From Klebsormidium nitens (Eukaryota > Streptophyta > Klebsormidiophyceae > Klebsormidiales > Klebsormidiaceae): a stretch of DNA of 64,000 bases. Location of the stretch: the NCBI GenBank assembly GCA_000708835.1, contig DF237180.1, forward strand, positions 62,001 to 126,000, written 5' to 3'. Positions 12,501-24,600 of the stretch are shown here, in pieces (the stretch's first letter is position 1; every line of letters begins with the position of its first letter). Both the position numbers and the translations under genes were made by a program. The notes below the pieces were generated by a model that saw only the letters and a program-made list of their open reading frames with translations, was not told the DNA's origin and did no database searches.

Positions 12501-15500
12501 CAATATCGTCTGTTTCGTATCAAAGTAGTAAAGGTGTCTGAGTCTCCATAAAATGCAAAGCTTTCCTTTGGACGTTTGACTTGAGAAAGCATACATATGA
12601 AACAGAGCTTCTTTCCTTCCACGGTCTACTGGCCGCAATGTATCCGAGTTGGGCCGAACTGGCCAGTACTACGAAATGACCTGCTAAGTGCAATAGTACC
12701 CGACTTGGGCCAAGTTTTCGGACCACCAGAGTGCACCCTCAAGCTTTTGCCCGAGTTTCTTTGGACTGTTGCACGTTTGCCCGAGTCTCGCAATTTTGCG
12801 TTCACCTTTCGTTAGATTCTTCACGCAACATGCCATCTTGACAAACGTTCATCGCTGTTTTGCAGATGCTGGCTGCGATTGTGTCCGAGTTGGGCCAGAA
12901 CTGGAACCTCGTCAGCGACACGCTAAGCGCCACGGTGGCCCTGAAAGGCGTCTACCGGCAGCCCGCCCACTGTAAAGACCGCCACGCCGCCCTCGCCGGC
13001 ACCGGGGAGAACGAGCGCCTCTCCCCGGAGGAGGCCGCCATAGCAGCTGTTGGGCTCACCAAAAAGGTGAGACCGATCATATCTTGGTATTTTTTTATTT
13101 TCTAGATGAGAGAGAGAGAGAGAGAGAGAAAGCACGGCACGCCAGGGAAGAGCCTTGAAGAACAAGCTACTACAAGCTCCGGTGGTTCAAATCAGATTAG
13201 ATCCAGACCCTTCCTCGTAGACCAATCGTTGATTTGAGGTTCGACGAATGGAGGACTGCTAAGGACCCAGCTAAGGGTCATGCTCGTTTTAAATGTCAAG
13301 AACTGGCCACACATGTGCTAGGCAGTAGACAAACTCGGGTAGCTGGTTCCCTTTGTATTTGGCTCTGTTTCATCTGTTGCACGTATCTGAGATGCACTCA
13401 AGATTCGAGTCTCGTCCCTTGCCTCTCGAAAGCATGCCGAAAACGAGAAGCGTAATTCTTGTTTGGATTCCGCATGAATGGAGGTTTTTGTAGCAGGAAG
13501 CCATCTCTTTCAGGATGGGAGCTTGAGCGTTTTGGAATCAAATGAGCTCTGCCACTGGCGAATTGCTCACTGATCCTCGTCTTTGTCCTTGCTCTTGCAG
13601 CATGCGGCACGCGAGCTTTTGGCGACCCACGGCATGGCCGACGACGAGACAATCCAGAAGCATGTAGAGCGCATTGTACAGCTAGCGAGCAAGCACAAGA
13701 CTAGGAAGGCACAGGTAAGCGACTTTCCTTGTCTGCTGCCTCTTCATGCATGTCTGTTCTCTATAATTTGTTGACTGTTTGCAGATTGGTCGCTGGCTTG
13801 CTAGTTGACACAGATAATCAGCACAACATTGGAGCGACGTCTTTGGCTTACTGCATCTGTTCTGTTGACAGCATTTTTTCCTCTAGTATCTCCTCTAGTA
13901 TTTCCTCTAGTAGTGTGGGTTAGGCTTGAGTCGATTATTGCTGGAGTTCGTCTCTGTGGCAGTATTTGTATCACTCTGCTTGTTGAGTTAAAGACAAAAG
14001 CCCATGCACAATCAAAGGCTTGTGGCTCTTCTTGGTATGGATGTTCAAAGCAGTCTCACGGTGTTTTGCCACTGGCTAGACTTGGGAAGCATGGTTGATC
14101 ACGGCCCCGCACAAAGCATCATCGCAATCTCGGGTCGTGTCAGCTCACATACTCCGTCGTGTCTTTGTGTGCAGCAGGATGCTCAGAACGAGAAGGGGCG
14201 GGTGCACTCTCCGCACCCATCCCACCAAGCATGCATGGCGCAAGCCATGGTCCCCAATAAAGGGTTGTTGAAGTGAGCACCTCTCGCCCGTGACTCTGTG
14301 GAGCCCCGTCTTTTATTCTCGAATAGACTGTTCTGGATAGTCTATTCTTAAGGAAGCAGAGGGAGAAGGCGCGTTGTGATCCTTCAGCATTCCGAAAGGC
14401 TACTCTACGAACGTTTGTTGCTCGAGTGGAACCCAGCCCACTGTCAGAAATTTCGTCCCTGTGCCTGATTAGATTTACTTGCCTTCATTTAGGCAGGCCT
14501 CTTGAACGGGACAAAAGCCTGTTATCGTCCATTACTACTTAGATTGGCTCACGATAAAATTCACAGCAACAACAGTAAATTCGAGTTGATTGTATCCTAT
14601 GCCCCTTCTAGTCGAGCGAGTGTCCATCCACATCGGCTCTACTTGCTCGACATGAACCAACGATGAATGATTCTCAGCATCAAACCTAGTTGTAAAGCAA
14701 AATAGAACCCAACGCAGCTGTCTCCACAGGTCCCTTCCGTTTATGCAAGCGAATCCCTATTACAAATTAGAAAGTGTTTTAAAAGTAAACCCTATGCATC
14801 CTTTTCCACAGCCCCCTCGAGTTGTGCGAGCGCCCCTCCGGCGTTGCGAGCGGGGACGTGCCGGCGCTCCCCCCGGGCGCGTCGTACCTGGCGAGCATGA
14901 GCAACGGCTCCTCCGGCGACTTGCAGCACCTCTCCTCCATGCTGCCCCCTGGCGTGCAGCTGCAGCGCCCGGTGCAGCCCATGCAGCCAGGCCTCCACAT
15001 AGCGCAATCGTGAGTCTCTCTTTTCGGGGGGGTAATCTGGCTTGTCTGTAACGGGTGGGCAAGCTGTGCAGCCAGGCACTCACATGGAGCAGTCGTGAGT
15101 TTGTTTTCCCGGGGGGGACTGGCAAGGTCCGCTGGCAAGGTAGCTCAGTCAGTGCGGCTCGCAAGCCAGCTCCGCACACTGCGACTTGAGTTGTTCCATG
15201 AGAACGGAGTTGCACGGGCTCAGAACCTGATGACTTGATGAGATGCTTTGGTTACATATCGAAGCACATTCTCGGAGGATGGCCTTCTCGTGAGTATGTG
15301 CAGAGGTTGGTTTTCCTGAGATCCGGGTTCTTGTTCAGCCGTTTTCAGTCTCTTTCCCTCTTTCTGTAGTTGAAGACTTGCTTGGGGGCAGAGGACCCTC
15401 CGTGCGATCAGAGCCAGGCCTTTACAGCGTGCGACCCTAACTTTGACGCATTCCAGGTGTTTGTAAAGCGATAGTGTCCTGATCTGTCTTCGGCGCTTCT

Positions 15501-17898
15501 GGACGCTTTTCGGTCGTACCCGTCACTCACTTAGACGCCCAAGCCCTATCTCCAAGGCCTGTGCGGTCTTCTCAATGCCTGGGCGCTTATCTCGGACGCT
15601 TCTTTCTGCAGTGGCACCACGCGCCAGATGACCGCAGACCAGGTGCGCCAGCTGCGCTACCTGGCGCAAGCCAAGCTGCAGCAGCAAGCGGTTGCTGCGG
15701 GCAACGGCAACAGTCCCAGCCTCGAAGCCGCTGCCTCGATGGGGCCCCCCGGAAGCGCCGCCACCGCCGCGCTCCTGAACCGGAACCTGAGCCTGGCGGC
15801 CAACCGGAGCTCGCCAGGTGGCGCCGGCACGATGCTGCCACCTGGCACGACGCAGCTCCAGGGGAACGTCCCGAAGAGGAGGCCCACGACGGCGGCGGAG
15901 GCGATCGATCTGGCGCGGAGCGGGCGGCTGACGGAGCAGCAGAAGCAGCACATACTGCAGCAATTGCAGGTGGGGTCTCGTTCAGTGGTCTTGGATTGGA
16001 GAGTGGTGGCGTTCCGCTCAATACTGAAGCCATATTTTCAAATAAACGTTCGCCCCGGATTTGGAATGAATCATACTCATACCAGCTCCAAGCTTCCATA
16101 AGCTTTCCCACCCGGCTCTTGGTGCACCGACCTATTTGTGATTGACAAAAGCAGCGTGATGTCGTAAAGGTAGGTAGCTGGGACATGCACGGGGTCCTGT
16201 TTTGTACGGAGTTAATTCGGACGTTCTTACATCTACAGGGAGGGAGATACTGCAGGTGCAGGGGTTGGGTTTGAGTGCTGGCTCTTCAGCAACTCCTACA
16301 CACTCTTAGACCCCCTAAGGACCCGCTTCCGTTAGGATCAGTATCTTCCAGAAGTTGAGCAGACCTTGACCCGCTTCTTCAGCCAAGCCTTACGAGCGTT
16401 TCAACATCCCCCTTTTCCTCCATTACAGGTTCAAGCAGCGAGCGGCAATTCGACGGCAGCGGCCGCAATTGCGCAGCTCATGAGCATCACCGCAGGCGGG
16501 GGGGCGGCGCCCAACTCGCAGCAGCAGCAGCTGTCCCAGGCCATGGCCGCGCGCGCCCGTCAACTCCAGGCCCAAAACCAGACGCAATTGGTGCAACAAC
16601 AGCAGGCCAGCCAGGCGCATCTGCTTTCGCACGGCCTCGGGGGGGTCCAGGGGCGCGTCCCCCAGATGCAGAAGCAAGGCTCCGCGATGGGGGGAATGAA
16701 CAAGCTGGGCCCTNNNNNNNNNNNNNNNNNNNNCAAGCTGGGGGCCATGGGGCGGGGGGGGGGCATGATGAGCTTGCAAGGCGGGGGGGGAGGGATACGG
16801 CTACCGCAGGGGATGACGGCGCAGGCGCTCGCGAAGACGATGGCGATGGCGCAGCAGGGGGGAGCGCAGGCGAACATGCTGCTGTTGCAGAACCAGTTGG
16901 CGGGCCAGCAGTTGGCCAACAGTCAGCAGAAGCTGTTGGCGCAGCAGAGGCAGCAGCAGCAGGCGCAAGCTCAAGCCCAGCAGCGGCAGCAGTTCGCGCG
17001 CCAGCTGTCAGCGGGCAACTTACCGAAGCTCCAGAATCAAGCCCCCCCTCAGCCGCGCCAGGGGGGCCCAGCAAACGGGCGCCAGAGCCCCCGGCTAGGG
17101 TTCAGCCAAGGCCTGGTGTCCCCCCTCTCGCAAGGGATCAGCGCGCCTATGATGACGTCACCCCAAGGTGGCGGAGTCACACAGGCGCTGTCTCCCGGGG
17201 CCACTGCCGGTGCGAACGGGCCCCAGTGGCGGTCCACGCAGACGCTCACTCCGATGACGTCGGGCCTGTACAACCTCTCGCGGGGGGGCGACGTCAGCGG
17301 GGGTGCGAACGCCCCCCGGTTGCAAATCCCGCCCACGAACCTGAACAGCCCCCGGGGCGGGACCACGCTGCTGTCGCCGGCTCAGGTGCTGATGTCGGCA
17401 GAGCGGCCGGAGAGCGCTGCGCGGACGGCGATGATGTCAGCGAGGAGGAACGGGAGCAGCGGGGACGTGCAGGAATTGCAGCGGCGGCTGTCGGCGGGGC
17501 AACTAGCGGGGGTGAAACCCGAGCAAGGGGGCCAGGGGGCGTCGGAGGGGGGGGCCGCCGGCCAACTGCAGGTAGGGGCCAGGACACTACCGCTTTCGTT
17601 CCGTGCTCTGATGCGAAAGTCTTAGTCGATGTCTGGTTCTGAGGACGGAAAGGGACTTTCTTGTGCAAAACGGAGTGAGCAATTCCAAATTTTCTACGAC
17701 ATGGCAAGCAGGGAGCAGCTAGCTCCATCAGGTGTCCTTTTTGGGGTTCAAGTATACAGTGGATTGTTTTGCAACTTCGATGTGGGGTTTTCGGCCTGAG
17801 CTGTACTTGGTTCTTCTTTGTGACCCTTGTGCTGAAGTTGGCCGGACCTATTTCCCTTGCAGGGCCAGTCTGATAAGAATCAGGGCGATGCAAGCTGA
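6504..17898 (+). CDS. EAF1: EAF1-type scaffold of the NuA4 histone acetyltransferase complex (HSA + SANT)
   Basis: Thirteen exons join in frame: 6504-6522, 7038-7236, 8095-9070, 9596-9718, 9983-11560, 12051-12380, 12866-13066, 13601-13714, 14175-14272, 14812-15009, 15612-15969, 16429-17571 and 17863-17898, about 1790 residues. EAF1 is the nuclear platform that holds NuA4 together for H4/H2A acetylation. The N-terminal signature RQEFAALNEQRRELEFLERG (about residues 73-92) is typical of plant EAF1. The HSA domain starts at about residue 418 (KTHWDYVLEEMTWMANDF). The SANT/Myb domain spans about 1067-1118 (PWAPGED, LGQNWNLVSD, CKDRHAAL). A Lys-rich nuclear signal lies just before it. The tail (about 1280-1779) is rich in Gln and Gly and contains a 20-N gap. 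Start: the 19-nt first exon ends with G, which completes GAC from the next exon, and no earlier in-frame ATG is evident. The last exon codes only 11 residues and is the least certain. Confidence 0.92.
12628..12725 (+). repeat. Degraded copies of the EAF1 SANT exon start inside the preceding intron
   Basis: The stretch from 12628 parallels the real exon start at 12866. It keeps TCCGAGTTGGGCC, then ACTGG, then GCTAAG, in the same order and spacing as the exon. A second, shorter echo of the CCGAGTTGGGCCA motif follows at about 12695-12720. Both carry base changes and no intact reading frame. Confidence 0.75.
13108..13129. repeat. GA dinucleotide microsatellite
   Basis: About eleven GA units lie in the EAF1 intron after the SANT exon. 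Confidence 0.95.
13880..13913. repeat. 12-bp minisatellite, three units
   Basis: Three units of CCTCTAGTAT or a one-base variant, spaced 12 bp apart, lie in an EAF1 intron. Confidence 0.9.
15066..15117 (+). repeat. Degraded copy of an EAF1 exon end with its splice donor
   Basis: The end of the exon at 14812-15009, its donor TCGTGAGT and the first 20 bp of the intron (T/C-rich, then a G run) recur about 75 bp downstream. The copy keeps GCAGCCAGGC, CACAT, CAGTCGTGAGT and a run of seven Gs. A second usable-looking GT donor is therefore present. Confidence 0.85.
16714..16733. other. Assembly gap (20 N) inside the EAF1 Gln/Gly-rich exon
   Basis: The 20 Ns are flanked on both sides by CAAGCTGGG, so the gap sits in a short repeated segment. 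The frame stays open across it if the length is taken at face value, but the true number of repeat units is unknown. Confidence 0.98.
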
Positions 17899-18968
17899 AT
17901 CAGTTAGCCGCCCCGAGGTACCCGAAAAGGCGTCCCTCAGCAAAGAATTGCTCAGGGCGCCTGTCTGTCCTTCCGCGCAAGGAAGCGTGAACTTGTGTGG
18001 ACTTGAAGAAGCTTGTAAAATATGCCTCGACGACTTTGTAAAGCTGGGCCAAATGTGTCTAATCAAAAGCGCTTGCTAGCTTATGTTCAAAATTTACAAC
18101 TGAAACTTCGGTCAAAGAAGTGTTACTTACCTTTGCTGCACGCGTCATCACTGGTGCAACCACACCATGAGCAGCAACTGATTTGAGATTGATAATCTCA
18201 AGTTCCGTTACATCGCGTGAGACTCGCCCATAACTGCGCTGATTCTGAGTTTCTGATCGTCTCGCCACAACATATCGGCCATATATCTCGTGACAAGCTA
18301 TAAAATCGGCTGTATGCACATGACGTAAAGCCCGGCTGTAGACACGTGACTGTATATGCACATAACTCAAAGTGCGGCCCTGCAGACATGTGCATGCATC
18401 ACGTACTTTACACTGACTGGATGTCGAACATGCAACCGCTTGCAAGCTGCCGCACTGAGCGCGTGGTATGGTAGTGGGCCACCGAGAAAGCCCAGTGTCA
18501 ACCTCAATAGATAAATAATAGGCGCAGTTTTGGACGTGGCTTTTGATACCTCGTATTTTCCCAATAAATTGCACATGATGTCTCAGATCCCCTTCACGAC
18601 ACATCTTCCAAAGATCCAAGTACATACCTTCCAAGAACCACCTGTAAATGTGGAACTGGCAAAATAGCAGATTCGTTCTGTTTTGGAACAGCATAAACAA
18701 GTCCCCCGCTGAATGATTTCAAGAACTTAATCTACCGGTGCTATGATCTCTTAGGCGGCATTGCCCATACCTTTCTGCGAAATAACGTTACATCCAGTAG
18801 GCTGCGACACCAACCCTTAGTTCCAGGGATTTCAACTTGAGCTGATACACTTACAATTCTGGACTCTGGCCACAAATAGCGTCGCATGGTTTCCGTGGCG
18901 TGGCCATTCTTGAGCTGCAAATTACGATCAACAAGCACCGCTCAACCTCCAGCCTTTCTTTCAACTTT
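17899..18968. other. Convergent intergenic region between EAF1 and UBC9
   Basis: The two genes end towards each other here, so this should hold both 3' UTRs. The 213-codon minus-strand open frame at 18059-18700 shows no domain I recognise, and nothing supports it as a gene. Confidence 0.5.
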
Positions 18969-20926
18969 CTAAGATATGTTGGTCACGTCAGCCAGGTGGG
19001 GCTTCCACTTCTTGGCCACCTCTCTTCGTACCTTTGCTTCATACTCGGACTTGCTCCGCCTGCGGATACACAAGCCTAGTAATGAGACACGATTTGCACC
19101 ATTTTTTGCTAAGACGTGATGGTCAAAACTATGTCAAAGAGCAATTGGAAGAGACGAGATGTGTCATTCTTGTGCGTGGTCTCAAATGTTATCCTGCATC
19201 TTGCGTTGGACAGGCATGTGAAACCCTGACCTCAAAAAGGCAAAGATTGCAACACACACTTCTTTGACTGAGCAGTAAGCGGTGGGTCGACTCGACTCAC
19301 CCGTATAGGTCATAAGCTGCCTGTTGCGCAGCATCAGCATTGTTTGGACTGTTGAGTAAGCTCTGGATCCCGCAAAGGATCTGCATTAAGACGAAGGCGA
19401 GAAATGCATGAGGATGCATGTGATGCATTTTCAAACATCAGCTCCAGACGCCAAGCACTCAAGCAATGTATTTGTACTTTAGACAGGCCGGCCAAACATG
19501 CCTGGTATCAAAGAACAACTATATCAACTTACCTGTTTGACAGTGATAGACGGTTTCCAGGTTCCCTTGTTCTCGGGGGGGTTGATGATGCTCAAGCAGA
19601 TCTTTCCAGAGGGGTAGACATTGGGATGGAAGAATCCAGCCGGAAAGGCGCATCTGCATGGAAGAAGGCAATGACTCAAATTACTGCTAAGATAGAAAGT
19701 TTGATAATCAGATGATGGTGCAAAGCTACAGCTAAACCTGAAGAGAGGAGGAGAGATTTACCAAGAGGTTTATGTGAGCACTTTGACTGATGCACTATGT
19801 TATCCAATGCTCTTCGTTGAGAAGGCAACACTGACACGGCCAGTCTGAACACTGAACTTGTTTCTGCACAAGCTAAAGAGGTTACTTGCACGAGGGGAAT
19901 GAGATCTGAAGATTCGATGCTTACTCTGGGGACCTAGCTGGATAGTCCGCAGAAAATTTGAGAGTCACTGGAAACGCGCCCCCTTCCCAAGGTGTCTGCA
20001 TTTGATTGTGCAGCGTTAGACATCTCAAAGTTGCAGCTAATAATGACACATGTGCCGGATCGAAGCTCACAAATGTTGTACCTTCTTCTGTTGGACTTTC
20101 CTTCTTATGTGTATTTGGTGGAAGGGATGCTTAATGTCCACGATTGTCCACCAGAAGGCCCAAAAATTTGGGAGGAGTTTTGGCAACATCTTTGGAGCTC
20201 CACAAAAGATGGTTCCAAAGACTTTGGTCATTTCGAACTGGGGCCCTCATTTCAGGCTTTTGTGCTCTTTGAAAACTTCTTGTCATCCCTACCATATCTG
20301 CAAAATCCAAGATATAGAGCTGGGTGAAGTAGCTTGTGAACTGCCGGAAAAGGAGGAGCGTACTGGGATAAAATGGAGATAGACTGGAGTTGGTTCGGCA
20401 CCTGAGGTAGTTGGCAGAACTCGCGGAATTGAGGTTGCTATAAGTGCATTTAGCTGGATTGTTGACCTGTCTGCGTACAGTATGCAACGAGTCCTGTCAT
20501 CCCACATACTTTTCAAAGTGAAGCTGGTGCGCGAAGTTTCATCAGAAGGAATCAATGCAGATAAGGTGTTCTCTCATCCAAACGCAGTGTTTGGATGCGG
20601 TCCCATGATACAGATAGGACAATTGTTTTAGCTCGCTGTCTCAGAAAAAGGTGGTAAGCAAACTTGCATCACGAATAGCACGAAGAATACTTTCGTTCAC
20701 CCAAGCTGCACAGAGTATGGATACGGTCACATTAGGAACTCAGTGCAGAAGAGAACAAGTTGGGTTAACTCACCTTTTCAGGGCCAGTGATCATGCACTC
20801 CCAAACCAGCAGGTTCTCTGTACCATCTGCTTGCTTCTTTGGTTTTGCCAACCACCCGTGGGGATGGTCCTTCCTCCATGCTTTTCGTTCCTGCATAAGT
20901 CGCGCCTGCGCCATCCCCTGTGCCAT
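18969..20926 (-). CDS. SCE1: SUMO-conjugating enzyme E2 (UBC9/SCE1)
   Basis: Five exons, read from high to low coordinate: 20774-20926, 19925-19995, 19533-19653, 19301-19380 and 18969-19059, giving 171 residues. UBC9 takes SUMO from the SAE1/SAE2 E1 as a thioester and passes it to target lysines, mainly in the nucleus. The N-terminal helix [17 protein letters not shown] is near-diagnostic. The E2 core has [14 protein letters not shown], the HPN motif at 84-86 and the catalytic Cys at 94 in [29 protein letters not shown] follows. The loop after the active site ([12 protein letters not shown]) is a few residues longer than in most UBC9 proteins. The tail HLADVTNIS is also longer, so the protein exceeds the usual 158-160 residues. 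Start: ATG at 20926, with a second in-frame ATG four codons on. All phases match. Confidence 0.93.
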
Positions 20927-21605
20927 GTTTCTGGCCTGTTATGGTAGCTCTGGGTGCAACAATGCCTCTGCGTTCCTCTTGATCTTAGTATGCCAGCCAC
21001 CTAAGCAGAAGAGCTTATATTAGCGAACTTGACGCCAACAGGTGCAGGGATGCATCACGTTCTTGGCAGTGAAACCTTCGACTCCCGCCCTGTACACTGA
21101 GTGCTTTTGCGTTTGTCACTGTCACTCGCCGCCACCAGGACGCGCCTACACCCCTCTCCCTTTCTGCAATTTTGGTTTTGGAAGGCGGCATCCTGTTCAA
21201 CTTCAAGTTCTCAAGTCAGCCTACGTCTTCACTGTGACCTGGACTCGGAGCGACCAGTGGCCCAGCAGCACAACAGATTTCAAATTTTCAAATTGGCTCC
21301 CGCCCAAAGGAGCCAATTTGGGTTAATCCATTCTACTACTAGCTTCTATCTTTGACCCAAACCCAACACGTTTTCAGCGCGCGAGCGCGGCGCGCAAGCC
21401 AGCAGGCATGGCCAGCGCTCTAGGGAATTCCGAATGAGGAAGGAAGGAAACCAGTCCAACACCTACGCAATTCTGGGTCCTGTTTCGCCCAAGCAAATGC
21501 TGGCTTTCTAGATTCTAGTCTCTAGGCTCAGCTGAAAGTCCAGAAGAAGGTGGGATTTCCTGCCCATACCAAAGAAGCAGCTGTACCTTTCACAGGGGTG
21601 TAGGA
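20927..21605. promoter_or_regulatory. Shared divergent promoter region of UBC9 and the ankyrin-BTB gene
   Basis: The two start codons face away from each other across 679 bp, so both promoters and 5' UTRs must fit here. No TATA box stands out. A perfect 12-bp inverted repeat lies in the middle. Confidence 0.55.
21289..21320. repeat. Perfect 12-bp inverted repeat with 8-bp loop
   Basis: The arms CAAATTGGCTCC and GGAGCCAATTTG flank CGCCCAAA. Position within a short divergent promoter makes a regulatory dyad plausible, but this is unproven. Confidence 0.8.
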
Positions 21606-24600
21606 ATGGCTGAGGAGAATTCTGCGGCGGAGGCGCTGGAGTCGATGCACATTTCACATCCAGGAACTGACAATGCTGGAGCGGCTGGCCAAGAGAAGGA
21701 AAAGGAGCTGAATCAGGCCACTTTCTTCCACTGCGTCGAAGCACAGAATGCAAAAACTCTGCAGATCCTGACTCGGACAAGACAGGTGGATGTCAATGCC
21801 GTCAATCAAGAGGTGAGTTGAAATGATCAATCCCAGATTGCAGACGTTTGTGGCAAGAAAGCATCGCCGTAAGTGTCCCTCTAGCCTTAAAGGAAAATTG
21901 CCCTGCAACTCATCCCTGGACAATGTAATTGAAACGCCAATTCTGCCATCACCTTGCAATATATTTCTCTAGATACTTATGATGAGCTGAAGTTACCTAG
22001 ATTAGGAACAAAGCTAACACTTGATCCTCAGCCCACTTTACTTGCTCCATGTCCGTGCCCATCCAAACCCACCTCACTAGCCCCACCCATCCGACAAATA
22101 ATCGCGGTAGTTACCAATTTCTTTGGTCTGTGGTCTTTGGAAAGTGTCCCAACATAGTCCTGGCCCATTATGAGAGTAAGGCACTCCTTGTCTGATTTTG
22201 CACTTCTGCTCAGAGACAAGGCATACCCTGACAGGGAAACCGGTCGTCCTTGATGCCAACTTTTTTCTGTCCTTCTGATTAACTCAGCTTCAATTCCAGT
22301 TGCAGTTGGCTGGCAGGCTCCACACCAGTCTGAAAGGGCCAGGTCACTACATAAACATCGGTCGTGCACCAAAGATTCTCCTTCTCCAGATTCCCCTCCG
22401 TAATCAGACTGCCCTGTCTCCTCTCGCGCTCGAAAAACCTAATGCAGCAGACTACTTGCAGGCTCAAAAGTTGGCCTGAGCTTTTGAGTTTCAGTATTCA
22501 CCTTAAAAGGTATAACAGTCAAGTCCTCAGCGAGTGCTGAAAGTATGATTGCTTGGCCATCGATTAGAGACCTGCAGGCGGTGCTGAGTTTGGAGACGGT
22601 GTGAAATTGAAGGGGATTCTCATGCATTCAAGATTATCTTTTCTCCAGGGGTTGACTGGTTTGCACATTGCCGTGAGTCAATATGACAAAACCCGGAACA
22701 CCGACATTGTAAAGATTCTGCTGGAGGTAGGGGCAGACATCAACAAGAAGGCAGCTGACAAGGCAGCAGACAAATTCCTGAAGTAAGTCAGTCCCCAACC
22801 TTCCTCGACTCTACAATGTTATAGGAGTAAGAAAATCAGTGTAGGAACAACAGCTGCCGCTAAGTAGAAAGAATTGCTTTGCAACTCCTAACGCCAAAAC
22901 AGAAAGGCAGGGATCATTCAGGAGCACTCAAGTTGAGAGACGCTAGAACCTTAGTGTCCATAAATCAGGCATGTTTGTGTGTTCAGCAGATGCTTTTCCG
23001 TTCAGCCGCTGGCTCCTTTCCTCCCACTCTCGGGCCATGTTTCTGGACAGCCAATCAATACAGATTAGCAGTGCTTTCTTCCGTGACTCTTTTGCAGCAT
23101 TGTCCGCGTGTCAGATTCCAAGCATGGCAAAGAGGAGACGGCCAAGATCAAGGTCAACGGCATGACGCCCCTGCTGTTGGCTCTGGAGCTCAAGTCTTCG
23201 CTGTATGTTAAAGGTGGGTTCTCAATCTTGGTATCGCGGGCTGAACTGAGGTTTGCAAATAGTGTCAAGTTTTACTCCTTGAGGCTGGGTTGAAGGTTGA
23301 AAGGAGCTCTTCAAGAGCATCTAGAATCAAACAGTTGGATTTTTCATACCAAGGCATGGCAACTTCGTTCAAATATCGCTCAAACCAGGTAGACTCGACT
23401 CAAACGGATCGGACATGCAGTTTCACCTTCTCTCGGCCCACTCCTAGGGCTCCGGTCAAACATAGCTGCAAAGACCATCACAAGCCTGCAGACTCTAAGG
23501 TAATACATCCTGAAGCAATAATATTTTTCATAGTTGATTCTGGCACACAGACCTTGCAAGCAAACACCTCACCTTCACAGGGTTAGGTCTGAGAGTTCAA
23601 GCCTACCTTTTGCCCGCACTAGACAGCTGCAATGTGGAGGACCTCCGAATCTCTGCAAGTGATGCCCCACCTGCACTTCGCATGTCATACCCTCAGGAAG
23701 GAAAGTCGAAACCGAAACTTACACTTCGGAACTACAAACACAAATTGAACAACGAAGAGATCTAACCGCGCTTGTCTATTCTGCTCCAGGGATGGAGTAT
23801 CGCCACTGGGACGCCATGCTGTCGGTCCTGGCAGCCGCCACCATCAAGCAGGCCTCCAACGCCGACGTACATGCAGCGACACAGGAGGCCGAGCACACCG
23901 CCTCGCTGGCGGCATTGCAGCAGGGCTGGGCCGCCGTGTTTGACAGCGGGGCGCACGAGCTGGTGGACCTGCGGGCGGAGGGGAAGGACATCCCGGCGTT
24001 GAAGCAGATCGTTATGCACTCCTCCAAGGTGAGGGGGAGGGAGTGGGGAGTTTTGTCTGCTGCTGACTGCGCCAATGGATGTGTCGGCTGATGGATGTAC
24101 GCACACTTGCATTCGGATGAGGAAGGAGGGCGGCTGCACAGTGAGGTTGATTGATTTTGTGTCCTCAATTGACGGGCGTCTGTAGTTATGCACCCCCTTC
24201 AAGCATGATACGCAATCACGGAGTGATTGATGCTCGTGTCTGCAACCACGTTGGGGACTCGCCTTCTTTGAAGAAGCAAAACTTATCGGTGACCAAGTTG
24301 GATCACTTAATGTAAGGGCCTTTCCGTCAGGCGTGGTTGATTGTTTGCCGTCATCTCTTGTTGAAACACTTGAGATCGAGGACACCGTCTCGTGATTGCT
24401 ATATGAATATCCTGTGATGTGAAGGAGCCGCTGAGAATGTTCAATTTAGCGGTCAGTCTGACTGGGCATCACGAGAAGCATCTCACTCGGTATCTTTGTT
24501 CACGGATGGTCGGCCCTTCTTGCGGTCTGACGGCAGGAGACTCTTAATATAAGCAGCCAATACTTGTTTGCTGCTTCCATGATCCAATCAACGGGCACGG

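Noticed and set aside
14171-14177. NAGNAG acceptor (GCAGCAG) in EAF1
   Set aside because: It would only add or remove one Gln, which is common and not noteworthy alone.
15130-15200. tRNA-like A box (GGTAGCTCAGTCAGTGCGG)
   Set aside because: No matching B box or cloverleaf follows, and it lies in an EAF1 intron.
18059-18700. 213-codon minus-strand open frame
   Set aside because: No domain, no supporting splice partners, low-complexity composition, and position in a convergent 3' region.
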